DNA from: Mantamonas sphyraenae
Lineage: Eukaryota > CRuMs > Mantamonadidae
Direction: 5' to 3'
DNA: 64,000 bases
Assembly: GCA_026936335.1 (NCBI GenBank)
Contig: JAPMXV010000020.1
Location: 1 to 64,000 of the forward strand
This document shows positions 8,982 through 17,334 of the stretch, piece after piece. Below the pieces are notes generated by a model. It saw only the letters and a list, made by a program, of their open reading frames with translations. It was not told where the DNA came from and searched no databases. The position numbers and the translations under genes are program-made. Within the stretch, counting starts at the first letter, position 1. Every line of letters begins with the position of its first letter.

Positions 8982-11900
8982 TCACTCCACGCCAAACCCA
9001 TCGCCTATCTCACGCAACACCTTGCGCACGTAAAACTCCCTGTAGCCATCCGGAAGCGCTTGCAGCGCAGCCGTGAGGGCGTCTGCCGCCTCCGCCACTG
9101 CCCCAAACGCCACCAGATCCTTGTTGCCATACAAATCCTTGCCTGCGTACGCCTCCTCTTCCAGATGCCTGAAAAACACGTTTACCGACACGCACGGCTC
9201 GAGCGTAAGCACGTTGTGGAACCACATGGCCGGCAGGAACAGCACATCGCCGGGCTCCAACACCACGCGAGCACGCTGTGCCTTGACAAACCGCGGAAAC
9301 TGGCCACGGTCCACCTTGTCCACGTCCACTTCCAGCACATGCGACGTCGATCCGCGCACATAAAGGTTCTCCACCTCGTTCGGATGCCACAACAACACCT
9401 CCTTCCGCCCACGCACGTGGCACAGGATGTTATCCATCATATCGTAGTGTGTCCACATACGCACGTCTGCACTCGACACACGCAGGCAGCTGCTAAAGTA
9501 CTTCTCCTTCGCCATCGGCACCTCCGCAGGCACGTAGAAATCCTCCGCAATCGCTTCAAACCCGCTCCAAAAGTCGCTCACGTCCTTCCGCATGTTCTTG
9601 CCCAGCGATCGCAGGTACGCACGCCCGTGCGCCTCCACCGCCCCGTCCTCAAACATCTCCCCCACAAATTGCCCCATGTCCACCGTCTCAAACACATAGT
9701 TCTTGTTCACAAAGTCCAGATCCCGCGCGCTGCACCTGTGCACAGACGCCTCCACCCCGCCCAGCTTCTCTGCAAGGTACTCGCTTGTCCACCGTTCCAC
9801 ACACGGCCCAAAGTCCATGCCCCGCATCACCACAGGCTTCCGCCCCGCATAAATCCTCTCTGCAAACTCCTCTGCCGTCACACCTTCCACCACCTCCACC
9901 TCCACCTCACCACCCACATCACCGTTCACCTCACCGCCCACCAAACCCGTGCCACCCTCCACCTCCACCTCCACACCCTCCTCTTTCGACCACGCCGCCT
10001 CCCCGGCACCCACAACCACTCCCGTCGACGAAAAACACACCCCAAACGAAAAGCACATGATGCCTCCACCCACCACCCACACACGTCCCCTCCCATCGCG
10101 CGTCACTGTATGGTTGCTCAGCATCCATGTCCCTTGCGCATCTGCCTCCACCGCCGCACGCGTCCACTCGCGCTTCACCACATCGAAGCACAGCACATGG
10201 CTGTCCATGTGCGTCGAACACCCTCCCACAATCCACATCCTGTGTCCGTCCGTGTCCATGTGTGCGCTGTGTGCCATGCGCGGCGAAACCTCCCCAACCA
10301 CACTCCCCACCCACGCTTCTTCGCTCACACTCCACAAGAGCACGTCATTCAGCCGCGTGTGCACCCCACGCATCCCTCCAAACACAACCACAACATCCTC
10401 CTCCTCGCAGTATGCCATCGAGTGCGAATGCCTCGCCCCTGCACCGCTCCCGCTCACCTCCCGCCACACCCGCGTCTCTGTGTCCAGCACATAGCAATCG
10501 TCCAACGCCTCTCCCTCTGCGTTGATTCCGCCACAAACAACAAGCTGTGTGCCCACCATACACACACCATGCCTGTACCGTGCACACGGCGCCACACCCG
10601 TGCATCTCACCTGCGTCCATCGCATCCGCCTGCAATCCAGCGTCCACACGTCCCCAAACACGCTCCCTGGTCCATCCCGTCCCCCATGCACCCACAGCAC
10701 ATCGCCCACGCTCCCACTTCCGCAAAAGATTCGCCGTCCAGGCGACACCCCGGTCACAAACGGCGCCGTCCACGTGCCCGTTCGCGTGTCCAGGCACACC
10801 ACGTCGTCCAGCCGCCCGTGTGACTTGGCCCCTCCGTACCCTCCATACACCACCACGCGCTCCCCTTGCCCGTGCGCCACATGCCCCCACCGCTGCGCTT
10901 TGCCCTTTGCACCGCTCGTTTCCACAAATTGCAGCGCGACAGACCCCGCACTCCCGACTTCCACATCGCCGTCTGTCTCGTCCACAACCTCCACATCCAA
11001 CATGGCCCCTGCTTCCTCCATTCCCTGGCCCTGGCTCGCAACTACCAGCACGTACTGCCAGCACTTTTGCGCCATGTCCTCAAACTCGTCAAACGCCTCA
11101 ATCGCCCCGATCCGAGCTTTGTGCTCCTCGCTCAGCACCTGTTCGTAGTAATGTTCGATCCGCACAGCGCGCACAACGTCAAACCCGGCATCCCGGTACC
11201 GCCCCTCTTGCGCCGCCCGGCTTGGGTATCCGTGCAGCCCAATTAGAGGTGCCCCCTTGGCCACCAGATGCGCCTGCATCACTTTGCCGAACGCAGACTC
11301 TGGTTCCAGCTGCTCGTACACCACAAACACAGCCCGCGCAAACTCCTTCTGCGCCCACGCCACAATCTTGTCCGACTCCTCTGCCCGCATGTATGTCATC
11401 ACTGCCTCGGTCACAAACAGCGTCGGCACATCCACGCGCAGCTGCATGTGCTCCACCAGTTTCCCTGGACGACGCAGGTCCCCAACCACAACATGGTAGT
11501 TCTCTCCATGGATGGCCGTTGCCCCGTCCTCCACACTCTCCACTCCACGCACGTGTTCCAGCAGCGTCTCTGTCTGCCCAATGGTGTACACCTTGCTGTG
11601 CACCACCTGCTCAAAGTCCACCTCGTGCCAGCTCGCCTCCGCCGGCAGCTTTCCTTCCTTGCTCAGCTGGAAGAACATCGTGTCAAACCCACACCCCAGC
11701 GACGCGATCTGCATCGCCTCTCCGCGCGCCGTACATCCCTTTACAAACGCCTCAATCACCTCCATCATGGCCTGCCGCCGGAAAAAGTACCCGCGGTTGA
11801 TCAACGGCGACCGCCTGCTCGCATTCGGCACAAAGTACCGCAGAAACTCGTCCTCAAAGTAGCCCTGTCTCGCCGTGCTCCGTTTGCTCACAATGCTCTT

Positions 11901-12227
11901 GTCGTTTGTCTTTTGCACCGCCTTTGGCCGCTGCTTCCGCAACGGCGCCGGCGCATTCTGCGCTCCCGACGACGAGCTCCCTGCCCCCTTGCCTCCGCCG
12001 CCCTGCAGCGCCCTCTGTGCTGCCTTCAGCCGTTTCTTCTGTGCCTGTCGCTCCATCTTTGCCCTCTTCTTCTGCTGGTTCTTTGAATTCGGGTTGATCT
12101 CCTGACTCTGTTGCTTCGTCTTCTCCTTGCCCTTTCCCTTGGCCTCTTCCACACCCTCCACTCCACCTCCTCCTCCTCCTCCTGCACCTGCTCTTGTTTC
12201 GGCTGCTTCTTGTTCTTGCACAGACAT
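8982..12227 (-). CDS. TYW4: Wybutosine synthesis protein: LCMT methyltransferase + kelch + JmjC-type cupin (TYW4/TYW5 fusion)
   Basis: The 1081-residue product starts with a low-complexity basic lead, followed by a leucine-carboxyl-methyltransferase-like domain (about 115-390, SAM motif IASLGCGFDT near 176). A block of kelch repeats follows (about 425-720, for example RVVVYGGYGG, LWVHGGRDG, VVVFGGMRG). A C-terminal cupin/JmjC domain (about 790-1070) has the Fe-binding set THYDMMDN and MWFHNV. LCMT plus kelch is the arrangement of TYW4/LCMT2/Ppm2, which methylates and methoxycarbonylates yW-72 in tRNA-Phe. The cupin matches TYW5, the hydroxylase acting on the same nucleoside. Fungal Ppm2 proteins are known with this cupin fused. 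The start MSVQEQEAAE is only 45 nt from the divergent neighbour's ATG; a shorter N-terminus cannot be excluded because the lead is unconserved. Confidence 0.9.
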   Translation of the reverse strand: MSVQEQEAAETRAGAGGGGGGGVEGVEEAKGKGKEKTKQQSQEINPNSKNQQKKRAKMERQAQKKRLKAAQRALQGGGGKGAGSSSSGAQNAPAPLRKQRPKAVQKTNDKSIVSKRSTARQGYFEDEFLRYFVPNASRRSPLINRGYFFRRQAMMEVIEAFVKGCTARGEAMQIASLGCGFDTMFFQLSKEGKLPAEASWHEVDFEQVVHSKVYTIGQTETLLEHVRGVESVEDGATAIHGENYHVVVGDLRRPGKLVEHMQLRVDVPTLFVTEAVMTYMRAEESDKIVAWAQKEFARAVFVVYEQLEPESAFGKVMQAHLVAKGAPLIGLHGYPSRAAQEGRYRDAGFDVVRAVRIEHYYEQVLSEEHKARIGAIEAFDEFEDMAQKCWQYVLVVASQGQGMEEAGAMLDVEVVDETDGDVEVGSAGSVALQFVETSGAKGKAQRWGHVAHGQGERVVVYGGYGGAKSHGRLDDVVCLDTRTGTWTAPFVTGVSPGRRIFCGSGSVGDVLWVHGGRDGPGSVFGDVWTLDCRRMRWTQVRCTGVAPCARYRHGVCMVGTQLVVCGGINAEGEALDDCYVLDTETRVWREVSGSGAGARHSHSMAYCEEEDVVVVFGGMRGVHTRLNDVLLWSVSEEAWVGSVVGEVSPRMAHSAHMDTDGHRMWIVGGCSTHMDSHVLCFDVVKREWTRAAVEADAQGTWMLSNHTVTRDGRGRVWVVGGGIMCFSFGVCFSSTGVVVGAGEAAWSKEEGVEVEVEGGTGLVGGEVNGDVGGEVEVEVVEGVTAEEFAERIYAGRKPVVMRGMDFGPCVERWTSEYLAEKLGGVEASVHRCSARDLDFVNKNYVFETVDMGQFVGEMFEDGAVEAHGRAYLRSLGKNMRKDVSDFWSGFEAIAEDFYVPAEVPMAKEKYFSSCLRVSSADVRMWTHYDMMDNILCHVRGRKEVLLWHPNEVENLYVRGSTSHVLEVDVDKVDRGQFPRFVKAQRARVVLEPGDVLFLPAMWFHNVLTLEPCVSVNVFFRHLEEEAYAGKDLYGNKDLVAFGAVAEAADALTAALQALPDGYREFYVRKVLREIGDGFGVE

Positions 12228-12272
12228 GCCCTTGCTTTGCACTGCCTCCTCCAGCGCAACCCTTCCCGCTTC

Positions 12273-13424
12273 ATGGCAGACAAGATCTGCTGCTCCAACG
12301 CCACGGGCCAGCAGCTGCCACTCGACCGTGTCGAGATACATGCCACGGTCGTCTCCACTGTGGTCCGTGTCGAGCTCACCTGTTCCTTTGTCCTCCTCGA
12401 CGTCGACTCCCTCCCCACTCCCGAGCTCCTTGCCTGGTCCCGCTCCCAGGAGGTCCACCACGCCCAGTCCGTTGCCGCCTACCCTGAGTACGCACCCACA
12501 GACAGTTCCACCCTCCTGTTCACCTTTCCCCTCGACGCCATCCCACCCACCCATGGCATCGAGCTCCACGTCGGCTCCCACGAAATCGACGGCGAGATCC
12601 ATCTCTTTGAACGCCTCCGCTCCCTCCACACCTCCTCCCCCTCCTCCTCTCCATCCTCCTCCTCTTCCTCGTCCTCCTCGTCCACCACCCCCGCCACGCT
12701 GGACTATCGCCCGTCCCAACCTCCATTCTTTGGGCCCCAGTTCTTCAAAGACATGCGCGACGCCTGGTGGCCCCAAGACGACAAACCGTGGAGCCCAACG
12801 CCCGACGCAGACCAGTTTGAAGTGTTTGTTGCGCAACTGGACAAACACACGCTGGGCATTGGCACAGACGGGCGCCCCAAGTTCAACGTCCGCATCAGCT
12901 ACTCTCACAACCTGTACGCCGACCCACGCACTCTCAAGCTTCGCTATCGCTTCCCGTTGCCCATCCTTCCACTGCATGTCCCTGCAGACCAGCGTGACTT
13001 TCAACTTCGCCGCATTGCCATGTTCACTGTCCTCGATCTCGGTCCACTCCTTGACGACTCCCGCCCTCTCGAATGCCTCCACCACAATGTCAGCATGCGT
13101 GATCTCGACCGTGTCGACCGCACCATGCTTGTCCTCGAACCCGATGTCGGCCCAGAGATCCACCCCATGGCCATCCTCGACGACGACCCCGCTCTGGACG
13201 ACCACGACATCGACAATGGCTTCCACTCCACCGTCTACGCCCCGTTTGAGCTTGACATCCCCCTCACCAAGATGCCCAACCCGCAGGTTGCCTCCTGGCT
13301 CACCATTGCCCTCTGTCTCTGTCTCTTTGCGCTCTTCATCTACGCCACCTTCTTTGACGACACCCCACGTTCAAAGACACGCCGCAGCATCGTCGAGCGC
13401 TTCATGCGTCCTTCCCCACGCTGA
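12273..13424 (+). CDS. VIT-like domain protein with C-terminal membrane anchor
   Basis: The 383-residue product begins with a segment (LPLDRVEIHATVVSTVVRVE, about residues 15-34) resembling the first strands of VIT domains (vault protein/inter-alpha-trypsin type). A Ser run (about 120-150) and a beta-rich region follow. One hydrophobic helix, VASWLTIALCLCLFALFIYATFF (about 340-362), lies close to a basic tail. No von Willebrand A domain follows the VIT-like part, which is unusual. Tail or type I membrane anchoring is likely. The ATG at 12273 (TTCATGG) leaves 45 nt to the divergent TYW4 start. Family membership is tentative. Confidence 0.6.
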   Translation: MADKICCSNATGQQLPLDRVEIHATVVSTVVRVELTCSFVLLDVDSLPTPELLAWSRSQEVHHAQSVAAYPEYAPTDSSTLLFTFPLDAIPPTHGIELHVGSHEIDGEIHLFERLRSLHTSSPSSSPSSSSSSSSSSTTPATLDYRPSQPPFFGPQFFKDMRDAWWPQDDKPWSPTPDADQFEVFVAQLDKHTLGIGTDGRPKFNVRISYSHNLYADPRTLKLRYRFPLPILPLHVPADQRDFQLRRIAMFTVLDLGPLLDDSRPLECLHHNVSMRDLDRVDRTMLVLEPDVGPEIHPMAILDDDPALDDHDIDNGFHSTVYAPFELDIPLTKMPNPQVASWLTIALCLCLFALFIYATFFDDTPRSKTRRSIVERFMRPSPR

Positions 13425-13604
13425 CATGTCTCCCCATCTCCTCTCCTTCTCTCTTTCTCCCTTCTCCCTCCGTCTCCAGAAGGCTCGCGAGGTCTCGCGC
13501 GACGTCCGGACGTTTGCCGCCGGACACGCCGCAACGGACATGGCCACTCGCGCCTCATCTGCCCCCATCCAACCAACTCAACACAACTCACACACAAAAA
13601 CAAA

Positions 13605-13787
13605 ATGTGCCGATCTGTAAAGTGCAGCAAGTGCGGAAAGACCACCTGGGCCGGCTGTGGCAACCACGCCGCCAGCATCATGGAGAACCTCTCCGAGAGC
13701 GAGCGCTGCTCCTGCCCGGACGACCGCTCCTGCAACTGGACGCCTCCTGCCCAGCAGCAAGAGCAAGAAGTCGAGGTCAGCGAGTAG
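13605..13787 (+). CDS. Small conserved Cys-rich protein, 60 aa
   Basis: The 60-residue product begins MCRSVKCSKCGKTTWAGCG and later has ERCSCPDDRSC, giving eight cysteines spaced like a zinc-binding knuckle. Very similar short proteins with the same N-terminal CGK-TWAGCG-H pattern occur widely in fungi and bacteria (family knowledge, no assigned function). The start is the only ATG and has an A-rich leader (AACAAAATG). It lies alone on the plus strand between the VIT-like gene and presenilin. Confidence 0.8.
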   Translation: MCRSVKCSKCGKTTWAGCGNHAASIMENLSESERCSCPDDRSCNWTPPAQQQEQEVEVSE

Positions 13788-14052
13788 ATAGTCCACCCTC
13801 CACTCTCCTCCCTTTGTCCAAAATCAAATGAAAAACAATCTCAACACCAAATTTCCCCAAAAATTCCGGCGTCTTCCGTTCTCTCCCGTCCCCCTCTGCA
13901 ACCCGCTCCCCTCCACCCTCCACCCTCCACCCTCCACCCCCTACCCCCTCCACCCTACCCCTCCACCCACCCCTCCCCCATCCACCCACCCTCCCTCCAC
14001 CCTCCCACCAATTCCCCCCCAATCCCCCCTCTCCCACCCAACCAAAACACCC

Positions 14053-15343
14053 ATGTCCTCCTCAACCCAGGAGCCCCACCCTCCTCCCTCCCATCCGCCC
14101 CACGAGGGCACCTTGGTATCCCCTCCCAACGAATCCGACGCCCTCCTTGCCTCCACCCCACCCCACCCCCAAACAACCCTCCCCCGGCCTCTTACGACGC
14201 CACTCTTGACCCTGAAGACGAAGCCTACCACCAACAAGTGTGGTCCATCGACGCCAACGCCGTCATCAGTAAGCCTCCGCCCCGCCCTTCCTGCCTTCCC
14301 ACCACCCTCGCTTACCCCCTTCCCCCCTTCCCCCCCCGCCAGAATTCCACACAGACATGCTCATGCCCGTCTTCCTCCCGGTCTTCATCACCATGTCTCT
14401 CGTCGTCCTCATGGTCAAATCCTTCCAACAAGACCTCATCGGCTCTGGCGGTGGCTTTGGCGGCGTCCTCGTGTACCAAGAGTCCGCCTCCGACTCTGTG
14501 GGTGACCGCGTCTTTGGCGTCTTCCTCAATGTCCTCATCTTTGTGGGCATCCTCGTTGCCACCACCTTCCTCATGGTCTGCCTCTACAAGTACCGCTGCA
14601 CAAAGGTCATCTGGGGCTATCTTATTTTCTCCTCCACCCTCCTCCTCGGCTCGTTCGGCCTCCTCTTCTCCGTCTACTTCCTCCAACTCCACAACCTGCC
14701 TCTCGACTACATCTCCCTCTTCTTCATGCTCTGGAACTTTGCTGCCGTCGGTGTCCTCGCCGTCTACTGGAAGGGTCCCCTGGGCCTCCAGCAAGCCTAC
14801 CTCGTCACCATCTCCGTCCTCCTCGCCACCGTCCTCTCCTTCATGGCCGAGTGGACTGGTTGGGCCATTCTCATCGTCATGGCCCTCTACGACCTCTACG
14901 CCGTCCTTGCTCCCAACGGGCCCCTCCGCTACCTCGTCGAGACTGCCCAGGAGCGCAACGAAGACATCCCGGGCCTCGTCTACTCCGCTGCCGTCTGGTA
15001 CACCCTTGCCCTTCCCGCCCTCCCCCTCACCGCAGGCCCCATCCTCTCCCACCTCGGCGCTGGCGGCGCCCCGCGCAAGAACGTCAAGCTCGGCCTCGGC
15101 GACTTTATCTTTTACAGCGTCCTCATCGGCCGTGCCGCCCTCTTTGACTGGACCACTGTGTTCTCCTGCTTTGTGGCCATCCTCATGGGCCTTGCCCTCA
15201 CCGTCTTTCTCCTCGGTGTCTTCCGCCGCGCCCTTCCAGCCCTCCCTCTCTCCATCTTCTTCGGCGCCGCCTTTTACATCCTCGGCAAGCTCATCCTCCT
15301 CCCGTTTGCCGTCCACAATGCCATCCATCTCCTCGTCGTCTGA
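14053..15343 (+). CDS. PSEN: Presenilin (intramembrane aspartyl protease), 5' frame break
   Basis: Exon 2 (14343-15343) encodes a complete presenilin core. TM1 is MLMPVFLPVFITMSLVVLM, the first catalytic Asp is in ALYDLYAVLAPNGPL (codon at 14891), the second in GLGDFIF (codon at 15101), and the PAL motif is near 15236. The enzyme is the catalytic subunit of gamma-secretase. An intron (14269-14342, GTAAGC...CCAG) joins WSIDANAVI to KFHTDMLMPV with perfect phase. Upstream of the intron, the frame reading YDATLDPEDEAYHQQ has no ATG, while the only good start (14053, MSSSTQEPH) is one frame off. The two meet in a C-rich tract around 14160-14189. One missing C there would unite them, so I suspect an assembly or sequencing indel. 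The N-terminal 70 residues are therefore uncertain. Confidence 0.92.
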
Positions 15344-15417
15344 AATGGCCACACCAATGCAGTCCATTGTGCTGTGCCCCCTCTGCCACACCCACCCCAA
15401 AAAACCCCACCCCACCC

Positions 15418-16557
15418 ATGTCCACCGACGCTGTCCTAGTTCCCGAAGTCTCCACCACCGCCACCCATGGCAAATCCTCCCATCTCTGGTTCCACGAGTG
15501 GAACACCCCGCACTACGGCGTCATCATGAGCATGCAGGGTCTCCCCTACCAGGGCCGCTCCAAGTTCCAGGGCGTGCAAATCATGGATACACACGAGGTA
15601 ACGCCCAATCATCCCATCCCTCCGTCCCACTCCCCTCTCCCTTCCCCTGCCCCATCCCTCCCCTCCACCCTCCCCAGCCTCCGGGGTCCGTCTCACACAC
15701 CACTCCCTCTCCCCCCCCTTCTCGCACCCGCTCGCCCGTTCCCCACAATTCCCCAGTTTGGCCTCTCTCTCGTCCTTGATGGCATGCTCCAATCCACCTC
15801 CCTCGACGAGTTTATCTACCACGAGAGCCTGTGCCACCCGGCCCTGCTCATGCACGACAACCCGAAAAAGGTCTTTATCGGCGGCGGCGGAGAGGGCTGC
15901 ACAGCACGCGAGGTGCTCCGTCACACCACTGTGGAGCGGCTTGTCATGTGTGACATCGACGAGGACGTCGTCCAATTCTGCAAGAAGGAGATGCCCAACT
16001 TCCACGCCGGCGCTCTCGACGATCCCCGCATCGAACTCGTCTACCAAGACGCCTACGCCTACCTGGCCGATTCCGACGAGCAGTTTGATGTCATCATCCT
16101 CGACTTTTGCGACCCCCTCGAGGGTGGTCCTGCCTTCACCCTCTACACCCAGGAGTTCTACAGTCAGGTCGTGGCCGCCCGTCTCGCCACCGGAGGCATC
16201 ATGGTCACCCAGGCCGGTCCCTGTGACTCCACAAACGTCAACGAGGTCTATGCGCCCATCTACAAGACTGTCCAGGCCTCTCTCGGCAACGCCTGTGGCT
16301 ACGACATCAACGTGCCCAGCTTTGGCTCCCAGTGGGGCTTTGCCATGGCCCTCCCCGATGGTATCTCTGCCCTCGACTTTAAACCTGACGAAATCGACCA
16401 TCGCATCCAAGAACGCATCGACAACCCAGACAACCTTCGCTACTACGACGGCATCACTCACGCCAAGCTCTTTAACCAGACAAAATGTGTCCGCGACGCC
16501 GTCCATGCTGAGCAACGTCTCTTTACCCAGGAGAACCCCGTGTACATCTTCAGTTGA
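15418..16557 (+). CDS. Aminopropyltransferase, thermospermine synthase (ACL5)-like
   Basis: Exons 15418-15597 and 15757-16557 give 326 aa. The intron (GTAACG...CCAG, 159 nt) is a multiple of three without stops, so the unspliced reading would insert 53 Pro/Ser-rich residues. Splicing restores THE-FGLSLVLDGMLQS, the conserved start of spermidine-synthase-fold enzymes. The dcSAM/SAM site is FIGGGGEGCTAREVLRH, followed by CDIDEDVV and LDFCDPLEGGP. The EGCTAREVLRH and DPLEGGP wording is closer to ACL5-type thermospermine synthases than to spermidine synthases. It would add an aminopropyl group to spermidine (family knowledge). It follows presenilin by 74 nt on the same strand. Confidence 0.88.
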   Translation: MSTDAVLVPEVSTTATHGKSSHLWFHEWNTPHYGVIMSMQGLPYQGRSKFQGVQIMDTHEVTPNHPIPPSHSPLPSPAPSLPSTLPSLRGPSHTPLPLPPLLAPARPFPTIPQFGLSLVLDGMLQSTSLDEFIYHESLCHPALLMHDNPKKVFIGGGGEGCTAREVLRHTTVERLVMCDIDEDVVQFCKKEMPNFHAGALDDPRIELVYQDAYAYLADSDEQFDVIILDFCDPLEGGPAFTLYTQEFYSQVVAARLATGGIMVTQAGPCDSTNVNEVYAPIYKTVQASLGNACGYDINVPSFGSQWGFAMALPDGISALDFKPDEIDHRIQERIDNPDNLRYYDGITHAKLFNQTKCVRDAVHAEQRLFTQENPVYIFS

Positions 16558-16643
16558 TCCTCCTGCTCCCCTCCATCACAGTCCAACCACACAAGAAAAA
16601 TGCAACCCGCCCAATCCCAATTTTTCCACTCCATTGTCCCGCA

Positions 16644-17261
16644 TCAAGCACTCTCCAACTTCTCCAGATACAGCACCACCTTCTCCTTGATCCAGTCCTT
16701 GCCGTTCGGCTTGTATCCGCCTGCTCCGTTGTCAAACACAAGCGCAGCCAGATCCGGAAGCGAATCCACCCAGTCGCCAAAGTCGTCCGTCGAGTATTCG
16801 ATGTTGCGCTTGTTCGAGAACTGCGACTTCAGCTCGCTTTCGTACAGCTTCAAGATACCTGTGCACACACACACACACACACAAAGACACACCATGTCCA
16901 CATGATGCCACGCACACACTTTGTCAGCCCCCACTCACTTTCCGACTCTCCCCCGCTGGTTTCCTCGCGCGCCAAAACGCACCTTCCATGGCCTCCGTCA
17001 CGCTCTCGTAGTCATAGTACGACCGCGACGATGCCTTGTTCTCCGGCTGGATCAGAATCAACGTGTGCTTTCCCTGTTTGCATCATCCCCCACCGCGCAA
17101 ACCGGCTGTGTGTCAACACACGACCCTCTGGCCCCCCCCTTTCCACCCCCTTTGCCCTCCCTTGCCCGTCTGCTCCCACGTCATCTCCTTGCCCTCCCCA
17201 TCTTCCCCAAGTCCCTGCACTGCCCATCCTCCCCATCTCTCCGACTCGTCACACCCACCAT
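16644..17261 (-). CDS. ERH: Enhancer of rudimentary homolog
   Basis: Exons on the minus strand: 16644-16858, 16983-17073 and, most likely, a start codon alone at 17259-17261. The spliced protein (about 102 aa) carries HTLILIQPENK, YYDYESVTEAMEG and KPNGKDWIKEKV, the signature blocks of ERH, which is normally 104 aa. ERH is a small nuclear dimer acting in mRNA decay, splicing and meiotic transcript control. The proposed first exon is just ATG followed by a GTGGGT donor. It gives the correct phase and a protein of the right size, but the evidence for it is indirect. Intron 2 (16859-16982) has a GTGCGT donor and a long GT/CA repeat before the acceptor, and carries an E2F-like motif next to the donor. 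Confidence 0.9.
16861..16885. repeat. CA/GT microsatellite at an ERH splice acceptor
   Basis: A run of about eleven CA dinucleotides on the plus strand reads as a GT run on the minus strand directly upstream of the acceptor CACAG of the last ERH exon. It occupies the place of the polypyrimidine tract. Confidence 0.9.
16966..16977. promoter_or_regulatory. E2F-like site CGCGCGCCAAAA in ERH intron
   Basis: The 12-mer CGCGCGCCAAAA (TTTTGGCGCGCG on the other strand) fits the E2F/DP consensus TTTSSCGC. It lies five bases inside the intron. The identical 12-mer is in the second Nup54 intron at 20105-20116. That it binds E2F is inference. Confidence 0.4.
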
Positions 17262-17334
17262 CTCTCTCTCTGGTTCTCGTTGCCACTCTTACGCTGCCTC
17301 CGCCTTCGCCCCCACTCCATCCTCCTCCACACAC

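Noticed and set aside
8982-13226. 1414-codon minus-strand frame extending TYW4 upstream
   Set aside because: The part beyond 12227 is antisense to the VIT-like gene and has low-complexity shadow sequence.
14150-14190. Programmed -1 ribosomal frameshift in presenilin
   Set aside because: No canonical X XXY YYZ heptamer is present in the right phase, and a missing base in a C run explains the break more simply.
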